Origin: Actinocrinis sp035605935
GTDB taxonomy: Bacteria; Actinomycetota; Actinomycetes; Streptomycetales; Catenulisporaceae
Direction: 5' to 3'
Length of the DNA: 64,000 bases
NCBI RefSeq assembly: GCF_035605935.1
Contig: NZ_DATNGK010000216.1
Coordinates: 1-64,000 of the forward strand
Shown here: positions 51,924-63,340 of the stretch, piece after piece
How the letters are laid out: every line of letters starts with the position of its first letter
Position numbering within the stretch: position 1 is the stretch's first letter
The notes under the pieces: model-generated
Databases searched by the model: none
What the model saw: only the letters and a program-made list of their open reading frames with translations
Told to the model about the DNA's origin: nothing
Made by a program: the position numbers and the translations under genes

Positions 51924-53686
51924 GGGACGAGTCCTCCTTCGGGCCGGGCGGCCGCGCCGGGCGCCAGCCGCCGCCAGTCCTCCGGCCGCTGCCGGAAGAT
52001 GCGGTCTTTGACCTGGGTGGGGCGGGTGCCCGCGGCGACGGTGGCCAGCCAGTCGCGCTGGAACGCGTCGTGGTCGGTCGTCTGTACGACGGCGGCGCCA
52101 AGCCGTCCGGCGGTGCGGGCCGCGCGGTAGCCGGAGGACTGCGCGCCAAGGGCGCTGTCGAGGGCGGTGGCGAACGCCGTGATTTCGGCTGGGCTCCACG
52201 TCTGCCGGCCGGCTGCGGCGAACTCGTAGTAAGGCAGGTCGCTGACAGGGTCCTTCTCTACCCGGCACGCGGCCGAACGCAGGCCCAGGCCGGTGGAACT
52301 GCACGCCGCCATCAGGGCTCGTACCGCGTGGGCATCGCGCAGCCGCTCCCCTGCCGCGTCGCTCACGGTCGCCCGGCCCGCGTAGTCCAGCCGAGGAGCC
52401 CCGCCGACCCGGTCAACGACTCGCACGACGTCGCCGCCCGAGTACCGGTAGAAGCCTCCGACGTGGCTGAACACCACGTGATAGTCGCGTCCGGGTTCGA
52501 GCTCGTAGGCAGCGAGCGTCGCGCTGTCCGGCTCGATCGGCTCGTCGGCGTCGATGAATTCGTACACTGCGGCGTCCGCGATCAGGCTGCCCGCGGTGGC
52601 GTGCCGGTCGAGTGGCACGGCGATGGGGCCTTCGGAGGCGGCGATCGGCGCGGGCAGCACGGCGACGCCGATGCCGTACTCTTCCCGCAGCCGCGGCAGG
52701 TAAAGCGAAGCGGCGCCCGTGGTCCAGCAGAACAGCGCCGAGATGCGCGGCCAGACATGGGCCGGCAGCACCGTGCCGTGGCGGGCTTCGAGCCGTTCCA
52801 GCTCGGCGGCGCGCCCCGGGTTGGGCTCGCCGCCGGCCGCGCCGTCGAACGTGCCATCGTGCACGTCCTTGACGATGCGCGGCCACCACACCCGGAGCTG
52901 ATAGGGGAGCGCGGCGATCATCGCAGGATTGATGCCGATCACGAGACGGACGTCGCTCTCCACCGCCATCCGCAGCCGCAGGTACATCTTCCGCTCGTGA
53001 TCGTCACGGGCCGCGGGCACCGGCAGCGTCGCCCAGGGCGCCGAGCTGCCCGGTTCCGCGGACAGCGGTTCTCCGAACATGCGCCCGAGGTCGATTTGGC
53101 TCGCCCCGGCGTACGGACGGCCCGACGCCGTCGTGTCGGGTGCGGCCAGCGGATCGTGCTTGAGGTTGAGCGCCGCGTCGGGCCGTTCGAGCACCTGCGG
53201 GTAGTGCTCGGCGAGCGGCGCCCAGGCGGCCAGGTAGAAGGGGAAGAAGGAACGGTGCATGAACCGTGCGGTCACCGGGACCTTCTTGCGTGCTCCGGTG
53301 CTTCCGCTGCTGGTGAAGAACACGCGCGGGGCGTCCGCGGTCAGCACCGCGGTCCTGCCCGCGGCCGCCTGCTCGATCCACGGCGCGTGGCCGGCGTAGT
53401 CCCGGATCGGTACCGCGGCGCGCAGATCGCGCACTGAGCGGATCGAGGCGAAGCCGTGCTGGCGGCCGAACAGGGTCTGCGCGTTCGCCTCCACGAGCTC
53501 TGTCAGTGTCCGCTGTTGGGCGGCGTCGCAGTCGGCTGCGACCGCGCGCAGCCGGGCTTGCTCAGCCGCCACCCGTTCGCGATAGCGCGCCAGATGTCCG
53601 GGCGAGTGCCAGATCCGGGTCGAGTCGTCGTACGTGTCGGCGGCGGAGCCTTCCCTACCGGTCGCAGAACTCTTCGTCTCAGCCAT
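51920..53686 (-). CDS. GH3-family acyl-adenylating enzyme
   Basis: 588 residues. ATP-binding motif VFFTSSGSTGARKKVPVT, plus LRDLRAAVPIRDYAGHAPWI-like entry, YEFIDADEPI, YHVVFSHVGGFYRYSGGDVV and the C-terminal YRAARTAGRLGAAVV. GH3 enzymes (plant JAR1 and relatives) adenylate a carboxylic acid and conjugate it to an amino acid. Bacterial GH3 proteins appear in some biosynthetic clusters. Its presence is the best clue that this operon makes an acyl-amide or ester product. It overlaps the kinase gene upstream by 8 bp. Confidence 0.87.
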   Translation of the reverse strand: MAETKSSATGREGSAADTYDDSTRIWHSPGHLARYRERVAAEQARLRAVAADCDAAQQRTLTELVEANAQTLFGRQHGFASIRSVRDLRAAVPIRDYAGHAPWIEQAAAGRTAVLTADAPRVFFTSSGSTGARKKVPVTARFMHRSFFPFYLAAWAPLAEHYPQVLERPDAALNLKHDPLAAPDTTASGRPYAGASQIDLGRMFGEPLSAEPGSSAPWATLPVPAARDDHERKMYLRLRMAVESDVRLVIGINPAMIAALPYQLRVWWPRIVKDVHDGTFDGAAGGEPNPGRAAELERLEARHGTVLPAHVWPRISALFCWTTGAASLYLPRLREEYGIGVAVLPAPIAASEGPIAVPLDRHATAGSLIADAAVYEFIDADEPIEPDSATLAAYELEPGRDYHVVFSHVGGFYRYSGGDVVRVVDRVGGAPRLDYAGRATVSDAAGERLRDAHAVRALMAACSSTGLGLRSAACRVEKDPVSDLPYYEFAAAGRQTWSPAEITAFATALDSALGAQSSGYRAARTAGRLGAAVVQTTDHDAFQRDWLATVAAGTRPTQVKDRIFRQRPEDWRRLAPGAAARPEGGLVP

Positions 53687-54377
53687 CGGCCAGCGCCTCC
53701 TCGATCTCGCGGGCCGTCTGCGCCGGGTCCGTGCGCTCGCCGAGGACCGTGACCGGAAGGTGCCGGATCTCCTCGAACATCAGCGCGGACAGGTCGGCCT
53801 GGTATCTCGCGAACCGCTCGAAGTCCGGGCGCCGCCCGTAGTGTTCGAGCGGGTTGAGCCCGTGGCCGCGGCCGCACCTGCGCCATGCGGCGGCGGGCGA
53901 GACGTCGAGGTAGACCACCCGGACCGGCTGCGGAAACGAGCGCCACCAGGCGAGCATCGGGTTGTCGCCGGCGCCGGCTAGCGTGCATTTCGCCAGGATC
54001 TTGTAGTAGTAGGAGTCGACCAGCAGCGGGCCGCGGCGGGGGCCTTCGTGCACAGGCTCCTCGCGCAGCAGCTCGTCGCGCAGGTGCACGACGGCGGTTT
54101 GCAGCAGCCCGACCAGGAAGTCCGGGCTGAAGTCGGTGCCGAGGGCGCCGATCACCTCGCCGGCCACTCGGCGCAGCTGGGCGATCGGGCGGTGCTCGGC
54201 CGCGAGGAAGTCCTCGTCGGTGGACAGGATCCGCCGGGCCGGGTTGCCCGCGCGCAGCCGCGCCAGCGCGGTGGACTTTCCGGCGAAGTCCGGTCCGAGC
54301 AGCACCGCGAAGGGCGGGGCCGCGGGGGCTCCGAAGACCGGCGCCACCGAACATGCTATATCAGAGGTCTGAGACAC
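53679..54377 (-). CDS. P-loop kinase, thymidylate-kinase-like
   Basis: 232 residues from GTG 54377, with a strong AGGAGG upstream. Walker A LLGPDFAGKSTAL, LLVDSYYYKILAKC and VVYLDVSPAAAWRRC are arranged as in thymidylate kinase-like P-loop proteins, but TMP-site residues cannot be checked. A dedicated kinase in front of an adenylating enzyme suggests a phosphorylated intermediate in the pathway. Confidence 0.75.
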   Translation of the reverse strand: MSQTSDIACSVAPVFGAPAAPPFAVLLGPDFAGKSTALARLRAGNPARRILSTDEDFLAAEHRPIAQLRRVAGEVIGALGTDFSPDFLVGLLQTAVVHLRDELLREEPVHEGPRRGPLLVDSYYYKILAKCTLAGAGDNPMLAWWRSFPQPVRVVYLDVSPAAAWRRCGRGHGLNPLEHYGRRPDFERFARYQADLSALMFEEIRHLPVTVLGERTDPAQTAREIEEALADG

Positions 54378-54451
54378 TTCGAAACCTCCTGATCCACGGG
54401 TTCGCGGCCGGGCGGGCGATGACCGCCCCGCGAACCCTGCTCACGGGAGAC

Positions 54452-55261
54452 TCAGGTCCAGGGGATGATGTGGCGGTGCTGGACGAGCCGGCCGTAGAAC
54501 TCGGGCTCGACGTCGCCGCGGGCCAGGCGCACCAGATCCCGCGCCGCCTCGTCCGGGCTCTGCGCCTGGGACATGTCGGCGAACCAGGGCCGTGAGGCGT
54601 CCGTGTCCACCAGGCCGGGGCACACCGCCAGGATGTGCACACCGTCGCGGCGCGCCTGCTCGCGGGCGAACACCCGGGCGGCGGCGACCTGTCCGATCTT
54701 CGACGGGATGTTGATCGACTCCGGCCAGCCCTCCTGCCGATGCCGGCCGGCCTCGACCAGGTCGGCGAACTCGAGCATGCGCCGGTCGACCTCGTCCAAG
54801 GTGAGCGCCTCGGTGTCGAACAGCGGCCGCAGCTTCGGATCGAGGTTGCGCAGCGAGCCGAACGCGCTGGCCACGACGAGGAAGCGGCCCCCGGGCCGCA
54901 GGATCGGCCCGAACGACCTGATCATCCGGGTGGTGCCGAGGTTGTTGGTGTCCACGAACGCCCGCACCGTCTCCGCGTCAGCGCGCCCGGGAGCGCGCCG
55001 CGCCGCCGCGTTGGAGACCACCACGTCCACTGCGCCGTGCCGATCGGCCAGTTCAGCTGCCAGCTTCGCCACGGCGTCGTCTTGCCGCACGTCCATCACG
55101 GCTGGAACGGTGCCCGGAGCCTCGGCGGCCGCGCGCTCGACCCGCTCGGGGTCGCGCCCGGTCAGATAAACGGTCGCGGAGGGGCCGAGCGCCTGCACCA
55201 GTTGCCGAGCCACGGCGAAACCGACGCCCTGATTCGCTCCGGTCACGAGCGCGACTGTCAT
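54452..55261 (-). CDS. Short-chain dehydrogenase/reductase with altered catalytic Tyr
   Basis: 269 residues from ATG 55261 (GGAGGG upstream). NADP-binding TVALVTGANQGVGFAVARQL and VVVSNAAARR are typical of carbonyl-reductase-like SDRs. The active-site YxxxK reads N-x-x-x-K here (SINIPSKIGQVAAAR), and the Ser region is VVASAFGSLRN, so the usual Tyr is lost while Lys stays. It may act on a different substrate class or be non-catalytic. First gene of the minus-strand operon. Confidence 0.82.
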   Translation of the reverse strand: MTVALVTGANQGVGFAVARQLVQALGPSATVYLTGRDPERVERAAAEAPGTVPAVMDVRQDDAVAKLAAELADRHGAVDVVVSNAAARRAPGRADAETVRAFVDTNNLGTTRMIRSFGPILRPGGRFLVVASAFGSLRNLDPKLRPLFDTEALTLDEVDRRMLEFADLVEAGRHRQEGWPESINIPSKIGQVAAARVFAREQARRDGVHILAVCPGLVDTDASRPWFADMSQAQSPDEAARDLVRLARGDVEPEFYGRLVQHRHIIPWT

Positions 55262-55550
55262 CTGTGGACCCTCCTGCGTTCCGGCTGGTTGAGCGCCGGT
55301 CCGCGTCCCTGCGCTGGCCGGCTTGTGTGGTCGGACCTTCAGCGTAGGCGACAGAACACTGCGAACTGCTGAAGCGGAAGGGAAGAGCGCACACTGCGTC
55401 ACGTCCGACGCATTCGTCTACTGACAGGACGTCCACTCGCCGCAGTGTCCCCGCATTCTGGTCAAGTCGTTGTCCGCCGCGCGCGGCCCTGCCTTCACTG
55501 GGAGGAGCAAAGGCAGTCCGCCACACCGTCTGCAGGAAAGAGACGACGAC
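55262..55550. promoter_or_regulatory. Divergent intergenic region of the GH3 and DJ-1/GlgX operons
   Basis: 289 bp separating the SDR start from the DJ-1 start. Both promoters must be here. The ribosome-binding sites are visible at the two ends (GGAGGG for the SDR, GCAGGAAAG before 55551). I see no repeat or operator I can support. Confidence 0.5.
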
Positions 55551-56378
55551 ATGTCAAAGTCCATCCTCACCGTGCTCTCCGAGTACGGATACTGGGGCGA
55601 GGAGCTCGTCGGGCCGCTGGCGGCCTTCGACCGCCGGGGCTACGAGGTCACCTTCGCCACGCCGACCGGCGGCCGGGCGCACGCGCTGCCGCCGAGCATG
55701 GACCCCGAGTACGTCGACCCGCCGCTCGGCCGCTCGGTGACCACGCCGGAGGTCGCGGAGGCGACCCGCAAGCTGGACGAGTCGGACCGGCTGGACAACC
55801 CGCTGAGCATCGAGGAACTGATACCGGACCGGCCCTACTTCAGCGAGCCGGACTTCCTGCGCCGGATCGAGGCCTACCACCGGGAGCTGGACACCGCGCA
55901 ACGCTCGCTACTCGAGCGCTACGACGCGCTCGTGCTGGTCGGCGGAAGCGGGCCGATCGTGGACATGGCCAACAACGGGCGGCTGCACGAGATCGTCCTC
56001 GCCTTCCACCGCGCCGACCGCCCCATCCTCGGGCTCTGCTACGGGGTCACCCCGCTCGCGTTCGCCCGTGAGTGGGAGCAGCGCGACAGCATCCTGCGTG
56101 GCAAGCACGTCACCGGGCACCCGAAGGAGTACGACTACAAGGCCGGCACGGGCTTCCTCGGCACCGACTTCAACATCGGCGCCGTGCCCTATCCGCTCGA
56201 GTACATCCTGCGCGACGCCACCGCCCCCGACGGCCGGTTCCACGGCAACGTGGGCAAGGAGACCTCGGTGATCGTCGACTACCCGTTCGTCACCGCGCGC
56301 TCCACGCCGGATTCCTTCCTCGGCGGCGAGAAGCTGGTCGAGATGCTTGAGCACGGTCTGCGCCGGTACGGGTGGTGA
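55551..56378 (+). CDS. DJ-1/PfpI-family protein (Hsp31-like)
   Basis: 275 residues from ATG 55551. SILTVLSEYGYWGEELVGPL opens the flavodoxin-like fold; the nucleophile Cys is in ILGLCYGVTPLAF, with DALVLVGGSGPIVD before it. It is long for the family, with an insertion similar to Hsp31-type proteins. DJ-1 superfamily members act as glyoxalases, deglycases or chaperones. The TPP enzyme gene begins within its last codons. Confidence 0.82.
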   Translation: MSKSILTVLSEYGYWGEELVGPLAAFDRRGYEVTFATPTGGRAHALPPSMDPEYVDPPLGRSVTTPEVAEATRKLDESDRLDNPLSIEELIPDRPYFSEPDFLRRIEAYHRELDTAQRSLLERYDALVLVGGSGPIVDMANNGRLHEIVLAFHRADRPILGLCYGVTPLAFAREWEQRDSILRGKHVTGHPKEYDYKAGTGFLGTDFNIGAVPYPLEYILRDATAPDGRFHGNVGKETSVIVDYPFVTARSTPDSFLGGEKLVEMLEHGLRRYGW

Positions 56379-58006
56379 ACGCGGTGACCTCCACCCCCCG
56401 GCCGGGCAAGACCGCGCTGCTGGAACAGCTCGCGGCCGACGGGTTGCGCTACATGTTCGGCAATCCGGGCACCGTGGAACAGGGGTTCCTCGACGAGCTG
56501 GAATCGGTCCCCGGGCTGCGATACGTGCTGACGCTGCAGGAGACCGTCGCGGTCGGCATCGCCGACGGATACGCGCGGGCATCGGGCGGCGCGGCGCTGG
56601 TGCAGTTGCATTCCGGGGTCGGTCTCGGCAACGGCGTCGGAATGCTCTACCAGGCGATGCGCGGGCACACCCCGCTGGTCGTGCTGGCCGGAGAGGCGGG
56701 GATCGCCTATGACGCGCTGGACGGGCAAATGGCGGCCGATCTGGTCGCCATGGCCCGTCCGGTCACCAAATTCGCGACGCGGGTCGTCCACCCCGGCTCG
56801 CTGTTGCGCGTGCTGCGCCGCGCCGTGCGCCTCGCGCTAACCCCGCCGCGCGGGCCGGTGTTCGTCGCGCTGCCGATGGACGTGCTCGACGAGTCGACGT
56901 CCGAGCCGGTGCTGCCGACGCACGTGCCCTCGACGGCGACCGTGCCGTCGGACGCCGAGATCGCGCGCGCGGCCGCGCTGCTGAGCGCGGCCCGCGAGCC
57001 GGTCATCGTCATCGGCGACGGAGTGGCGGAAGCGGGCGCGCAGCAGGCGCTCACCCGGGTCGCGGAACTGCTCGGCGCCCCGGTATGGGAGGCGAACTCG
57101 TCAACGGTGAACATGGACACCGCGCATCCGCTGCACCGCGGCCAGCTCGGGCACATGTTCGGCACGTCGAGTGCACCCGCAGTCGCCTCGGCCGACGCGG
57201 TGCTGGTCGTCGGAACGTACCTGTTCCCCGAGGTCTTCCCGCTGATCGACTCGCCGTTGCGGCCGGACGCCACGATCGTGCACATCGACCTGGACTCCTA
57301 CGAGATCGGCAAGAACCACCCGGTGACCCTCGGCCTTGTGGCCGAGCCGGGCGCGACGCTGCGCGAGCTGGCCAAGGCGCTGGAACGGCTGCGGCCCTCG
57401 GACGCGAGCGAAGGCGGGCAGTACGCGTACCGCGAGCCCGCGGCTCACCAGGACGGCGAGCCACTGGCCACCACGTTCGCCCGCGAGCTCGGCGTGCAGG
57501 CCGCACAACCGCTGGTGCTCTTCGACGAGGCGCTGACCGCGTCCGGCGCGATCACCGCCGCGCTGCCGCCGCGCACCGTCGGCTCCTACCACCAGACCCG
57601 CGGCGGATCGCTCGGCGTCGGCATTCCGGGCGCGATCGGGATCAAGCTGGCCAGGCCCGAGGCGACGGTGGTCGGCTTCACCGGGGACGGCGGCAGCATG
57701 TACACGTTCCAGGCGCTGTGGACCGCGGCCCGCTACGGGATCGACGCGAAGTTCGTGGTCTGCGACAACCGGCGGTACCGGCTGCTGGACGACAACCTGG
57801 CCCGCTACCGCTCCGAGCGGGGCATCCTGCCGCGGCCCGCCCCTGAGGCCTTCGATCTGGCGCAGCCGCCGATCGGCTTCGTCGGGCTGGCCGCCGCGCT
57901 CGGCGTGCCGGGGATGCGCGTCGAGGAACCCGGGCAGGTGCCGGAGGCGGTCTCCCGGCTGCTCGGGCATGAGGGTCCTTATCTAATCCATCTGCTCACG
58001 CGTTGA
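56372..58006 (+). CDS. Thiamine-diphosphate-dependent enzyme (benzoylformate-decarboxylase/acetolactate-synthase-like)
   Basis: 544 residues. N-terminal Glu motif TLQETVAVGIADGYARASG, central domain VIVIGDGVAEAGAQQAL, and ThDP motif GFTGDGGSMYTFQALW ending at the metal Asn in VVCDNRRY. It decarboxylates or ligates 2-oxo acids; without an FAD site I can see, benzoylformate decarboxylase-like is more likely than acetolactate synthase. Between two DJ-1 proteins, a role in small-aldehyde or 2-oxoaldehyde metabolism is possible. Confidence 0.85.
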   Translation: MVNAVTSTPRPGKTALLEQLAADGLRYMFGNPGTVEQGFLDELESVPGLRYVLTLQETVAVGIADGYARASGGAALVQLHSGVGLGNGVGMLYQAMRGHTPLVVLAGEAGIAYDALDGQMAADLVAMARPVTKFATRVVHPGSLLRVLRRAVRLALTPPRGPVFVALPMDVLDESTSEPVLPTHVPSTATVPSDAEIARAAALLSAAREPVIVIGDGVAEAGAQQALTRVAELLGAPVWEANSSTVNMDTAHPLHRGQLGHMFGTSSAPAVASADAVLVVGTYLFPEVFPLIDSPLRPDATIVHIDLDSYEIGKNHPVTLGLVAEPGATLRELAKALERLRPSDASEGGQYAYREPAAHQDGEPLATTFARELGVQAAQPLVLFDEALTASGAITAALPPRTVGSYHQTRGGSLGVGIPGAIGIKLARPEATVVGFTGDGGSMYTFQALWTAARYGIDAKFVVCDNRRYRLLDDNLARYRSERGILPRPAPEAFDLAQPPIGFVGLAAALGVPGMRVEEPGQVPEAVSRLLGHEGPYLIHLLTR

Positions 58007-58022
58007 GGAAGGCGAGGCTGGG

Positions 58023-58649
58023 ATGTCGGACATCGCGCTGCGGGAGGACGGGCCGCTGGCCGGCGCCCGGGTCGTGATCCTGATGGAGAGCGACTACGTC
58101 GAGCCGGAGATCTCCTACTACCAGCACCGGTTCGCCGAGGAAGGCGTGGCCGTCGATCTGGCCACGCGGCTGTGGGGACAGCGCGCGCTGACCTTCACCG
58201 GCCACGAGTACCAGGCGCCGATCACGGTCGAGGGGGATCTGGAGGCCCTCGATTACACGGCGCTGTCCAAGTACGACGCGCTGATCGTTCCGGGCGGCAT
58301 GGTGGCCGACCGGCTGCGCTACAGCGAGAAGCCCGGCCGGCTGGCCCCGGCCGCCGAACTGCTGCGCCGCGCCTTCGCCCTGCCACGTCTCGTCAAGGGC
58401 CTGAACTGTCACGCGCTCTGGCTCGCGGCACCGGTGCCGCAGACGGTGCGCGGACGCAAGCTGACCTGCCACAACAACCTGTACTCGGATGCCCGGAACA
58501 TGGGCGCGGATTACGTGGACGCCGACGTCGTCACCGACGGCGATCTGGTGACCGCCCGCAGCGCAGACCTCTGCCACCTGTTCGCCCGCCGCCTGCTGGA
58601 CGCCATCGCGTCGCACCGGGGCGCCGCACCTTCCGGAGAACGCCGATGA
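58023..58649 (+). CDS. DJ-1/PfpI-family protein
   Basis: 208 residues. ARVVILMESDYVEPEISYYQ gives the first strand and conserved Glu; YDALIVPGGMVADRLRY and the nucleophile Cys in VKGLNCHALWLA follow. It differs in form from the first DJ-1 protein, so this is not a recent duplication. ATGA overlap with the AGE-family gene. Confidence 0.83.
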   Translation: MSDIALREDGPLAGARVVILMESDYVEPEISYYQHRFAEEGVAVDLATRLWGQRALTFTGHEYQAPITVEGDLEALDYTALSKYDALIVPGGMVADRLRYSEKPGRLAPAAELLRRAFALPRLVKGLNCHALWLAAPVPQTVRGRKLTCHNNLYSDARNMGADYVDADVVTDGDLVTARSADLCHLFARRLLDAIASHRGAAPSGERR

Positions 58650-60526
58650 TCGACACGCCGCCCGCCCATCCGTGGTCCGACCTGGTGGCGGGTTACGTCA
58701 CCGGGTACGAACCCGAGCGCGGCGTGCTCGACCTGCGCACCGCCGACGACGTCCCGGTGCGGGTGCATCTGGTCGGGGACATCACCGCCGAACTGGTGCG
58801 CAACCTGGGTGATCCGCGCGTCGACCTGTCCGGCCGGCTCGACGAGCTGCTCGTGCCCGGAGCCGCCCTGTTCGTGTACGGGATCTACTACCCGCGGCAG
58901 GGCGGCGCCGTATTCGAGGGCAAGAACCTGGTGTTCACCGGGACCAGGCCCGGGGAGTACGTGTTCGAACAGCAGGGCTGGTGGACCAGGCAGCTCGACG
59001 CGATCGCGGCGTTCTACCGAGGCGCGCAGTTCGGCACCGGCCCGGTCGACTTCCGCGACTACCGCACCATCCTGCGGCTGAGCGGGCACAAGACCGACCA
59101 CCACGTGCAGGAAACCGACACCATCTCGCGCCTGGTCTACGGCATGGCCGCGGCGTTCATGCTCACGGGCAACGAGGACTACCTCGACGTGGCCGAGCGC
59201 GGAACCGAGTACCTGCGCGAGCACATGCGCTTCGTCGACCGGGAGAACGACGTCGTGTACTGGTACCACGGCATCGACGTCGAAGGCGAATACGAACGAA
59301 AGCTCTTCACCTCGGAGTTCGGCGACGACTACGACGCGATTCCCTGCTACGAGCAGATCTATGCGCTGGTCGGCCCGACCATGACGTACCGGGCCAGCGG
59401 CGATCCGGCGATCCTCGCCGACATCGAGGGCACGCTGCGGCTGTTCGAACGCTTCTTCCACGACGCGGAACACGGCGGCTGGTACTCGCACGTGGACCCG
59501 ATCACGCTCAGCCCGCACCACGAGTCGCTCGGCCCGAACCGCGCCCGCAAGAACTGGAACTCTATCGGCGACCACGCGCCGGCCTATCTGATCAACCTGG
59601 CCCTGGCCACCGGCGAGCCGCGGCACATGGCCATGCTGCGGGAGAGCTTCGAGCTGATCACCCGGCACTTCCCGGATCCCGACGGCGGCCCGTTCGTGCG
59701 CGAGCGCTTCCACCGCGACTTCACCCCGGACCCGGACTGGGGCTGGCAGCGCGGGCACGCGGTGATCGGCCACAACCTGAAGATCGCCTGGAACCTGACC
59801 CGGATGAACGCGCTGGAAGCCGATCCGCGCTATCCGGAGCTGGCCCGGCGTATCGTGATGCGGATGCCTGAGGTGGGCAGCGACACCCGGCGCGGCGGCT
59901 GGTACGACGTCGTCGACCGCACGGCGGACCCGCGGCTCGGCGGCAGGCACCGTTTCGCCTGGCACGACCGCAAGGCATGGTGGCAGCAGGAGCAGGCGAT
60001 CCTGGCGTACCTAGTGCTGGCCGGCCACGCGCAGCCGGACGGCTCCCGGGCTGACGGCGCGCGGCGGGGCAGCGCGCAGGGGGCTGAGTTCCTGCGGCTC
60101 GCTCGCGAGGCGCAATCCTTCTACAACGCCTTCTTCCTCGACCACGACGAGGGCGCGGTCTATTTCAACGTGCTGGCCAACGGCATCCCCTACCTGCTCG
60201 GCGACGAGCGGCTCAAGGGCAGCCACGCGATGAGCATGTACCACGCCTCCGAGCTGTGTTTCCTGGCCACCGTCTACGGCAGGCTGCTGATTCACGACCA
60301 GCCGCTGACCCTGTGGTTCCGGCCGCTGCCGGACGGCTTCGGCGCGGAGCGGCTGCTGCGGGTCGCGCCGGACGCGCTGCCGCCGGGCCGGGCCCGGCTG
60401 GAGTGGGTGGAGGTGGACGGCGACCCGTACCCGGCCTTCGACCCGGTAGCCATGACCGTCAAGCTGCCCGACTCGCGCACGAGGCTGACCGTCCGGGCGC
60501 ATCTCGTTCCCGGCGGCGCCAGGTGA
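58646..60526 (+). CDS. AGE-family epimerase/isomerase with N-terminal extension
   Basis: 626 residues, longer than the ~400-residue AGE core. Residues ~1-125 form a beta-rich extra domain (VTGYEPERGVLDLRTADDVP, VRNLGDPRVD). The rest is the (alpha/alpha)6 barrel: GHKTDHHVQETDTISRLVYG, WYHGIDVEGEY, YSHVDPITLSPHH, WGWQRGHAVIGHNLKIAWN, YHASELCFLATVYGRL. The conserved His and Arg pattern suggests a sugar isomerase or epimerase. A Gly/Ala/Ser-rich linker lies near residue 465. GTGA overlap with the STAS gene. Confidence 0.75.
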   Translation: MIDTPPAHPWSDLVAGYVTGYEPERGVLDLRTADDVPVRVHLVGDITAELVRNLGDPRVDLSGRLDELLVPGAALFVYGIYYPRQGGAVFEGKNLVFTGTRPGEYVFEQQGWWTRQLDAIAAFYRGAQFGTGPVDFRDYRTILRLSGHKTDHHVQETDTISRLVYGMAAAFMLTGNEDYLDVAERGTEYLREHMRFVDRENDVVYWYHGIDVEGEYERKLFTSEFGDDYDAIPCYEQIYALVGPTMTYRASGDPAILADIEGTLRLFERFFHDAEHGGWYSHVDPITLSPHHESLGPNRARKNWNSIGDHAPAYLINLALATGEPRHMAMLRESFELITRHFPDPDGGPFVRERFHRDFTPDPDWGWQRGHAVIGHNLKIAWNLTRMNALEADPRYPELARRIVMRMPEVGSDTRRGGWYDVVDRTADPRLGGRHRFAWHDRKAWWQQEQAILAYLVLAGHAQPDGSRADGARRGSAQGAEFLRLAREAQSFYNAFFLDHDEGAVYFNVLANGIPYLLGDERLKGSHAMSMYHASELCFLATVYGRLLIHDQPLTLWFRPLPDGFGAERLLRVAPDALPPGRARLEWVEVDGDPYPAFDPVAMTVKLPDSRTRLTVRAHLVPGGAR

Positions 60527-60861
60527 ACCTCACGCAGCGCACCGCCGGAGAAGTCCTGGTGGTGAGGCTGGCCGGAGAACTGGACGGACGCGCGGCGCCC
60601 GCCGTGCAGTCGCAGCTGGTCGAACTGTGCGCCGCTGGCCGCAACGTGCTGCTGGACCTGGCCGGGCTGACCTACCTCTCCAGTGCGGGGCTGCGCACGC
60701 TGCTGCTGGCACACCGCTGGGCGCAAGCGGCCGGGCGCCGTCTCGCGCTGGCCGCGGTGCCCGACCGGCCCGCGGACGTGATGGCCGCGACCGGCTTCCT
60801 GGGTTTCTTCGAGCTCTTCGACGACATCGACGCTGGAATCAAGGCTCTGAACGGCAGGTGA
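60523..60861 (+). CDS. STAS-domain anti-sigma-factor antagonist
   Basis: 112 residues from GTG 60523. STAS fold: VLVVRLAGELDGRAAPAVQSQ and the phospho-site region LLDLAGLTYLSSAGLRTLLL with the Ser-Ser pair. Such proteins switch an anti-sigma kinase when dephosphorylated. It is translated in overlap with the AGE-family gene and just before glgX, so the switch is co-expressed with sugar enzymes. Confidence 0.88.
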   Translation: MNLTQRTAGEVLVVRLAGELDGRAAPAVQSQLVELCAAGRNVLLDLAGLTYLSSAGLRTLLLAHRWAQAAGRRLALAAVPDRPADVMAATGFLGFFELFDDIDAGIKALNGR

Positions 60862-60868
60862 GCGCGCG

Positions 60869-63001
<2,133 letters not shown>

Positions 63002-63010
63002 CCAACGGGA

Positions 63011-63340
63011 GTGAGTACCGTGCGATTCCAAGCGACCATCCACATCGACGGCGCCGTCGCGAGCATCCGGCTCACCGGAGAGCTCGACGCGCAGTCCGCG
63101 TCCACGTTCCAGGAGCTGATCGCCGACGCGGCTCAGGCCGGGGTCGGCCGGCTGGTGCTGTTGCTGCACGACCTGACCTACCTTTCCTCCGCGGGCCTGC
63201 GCTGCCTGGTGTTCGCGCACCAGAAGCTCGGGCCCGCGGTGGACATCGTGCTGGTCGGCGCGCGGCCCGAGGTGGCGGAGGTGATCACCATGACCGGCTT
63301 CGACAAGAGCGTGGTGATGTACCAGCCGGTGCTGCCGTGA
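63011..63340 (+). CDS. STAS-domain anti-sigma-factor antagonist
   Basis: 109 residues. ATIHIDGAVASIRLTGELDA and VLLLHDLTYLSSAGLRCLVF give the STAS fold with the phospho-acceptor Ser region, followed by VVLVGARPEV-type C-terminal strands. Second antagonist of the operon, and directly coupled (GTGA) to the HATPase gene, which is its likely kinase partner. Confidence 0.88.
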   Translation: MSTVRFQATIHIDGAVASIRLTGELDAQSASTFQELIADAAQAGVGRLVLLLHDLTYLSSAGLRCLVFAHQKLGPAVDIVLVGARPEVAEVITMTGFDKSVVMYQPVLP

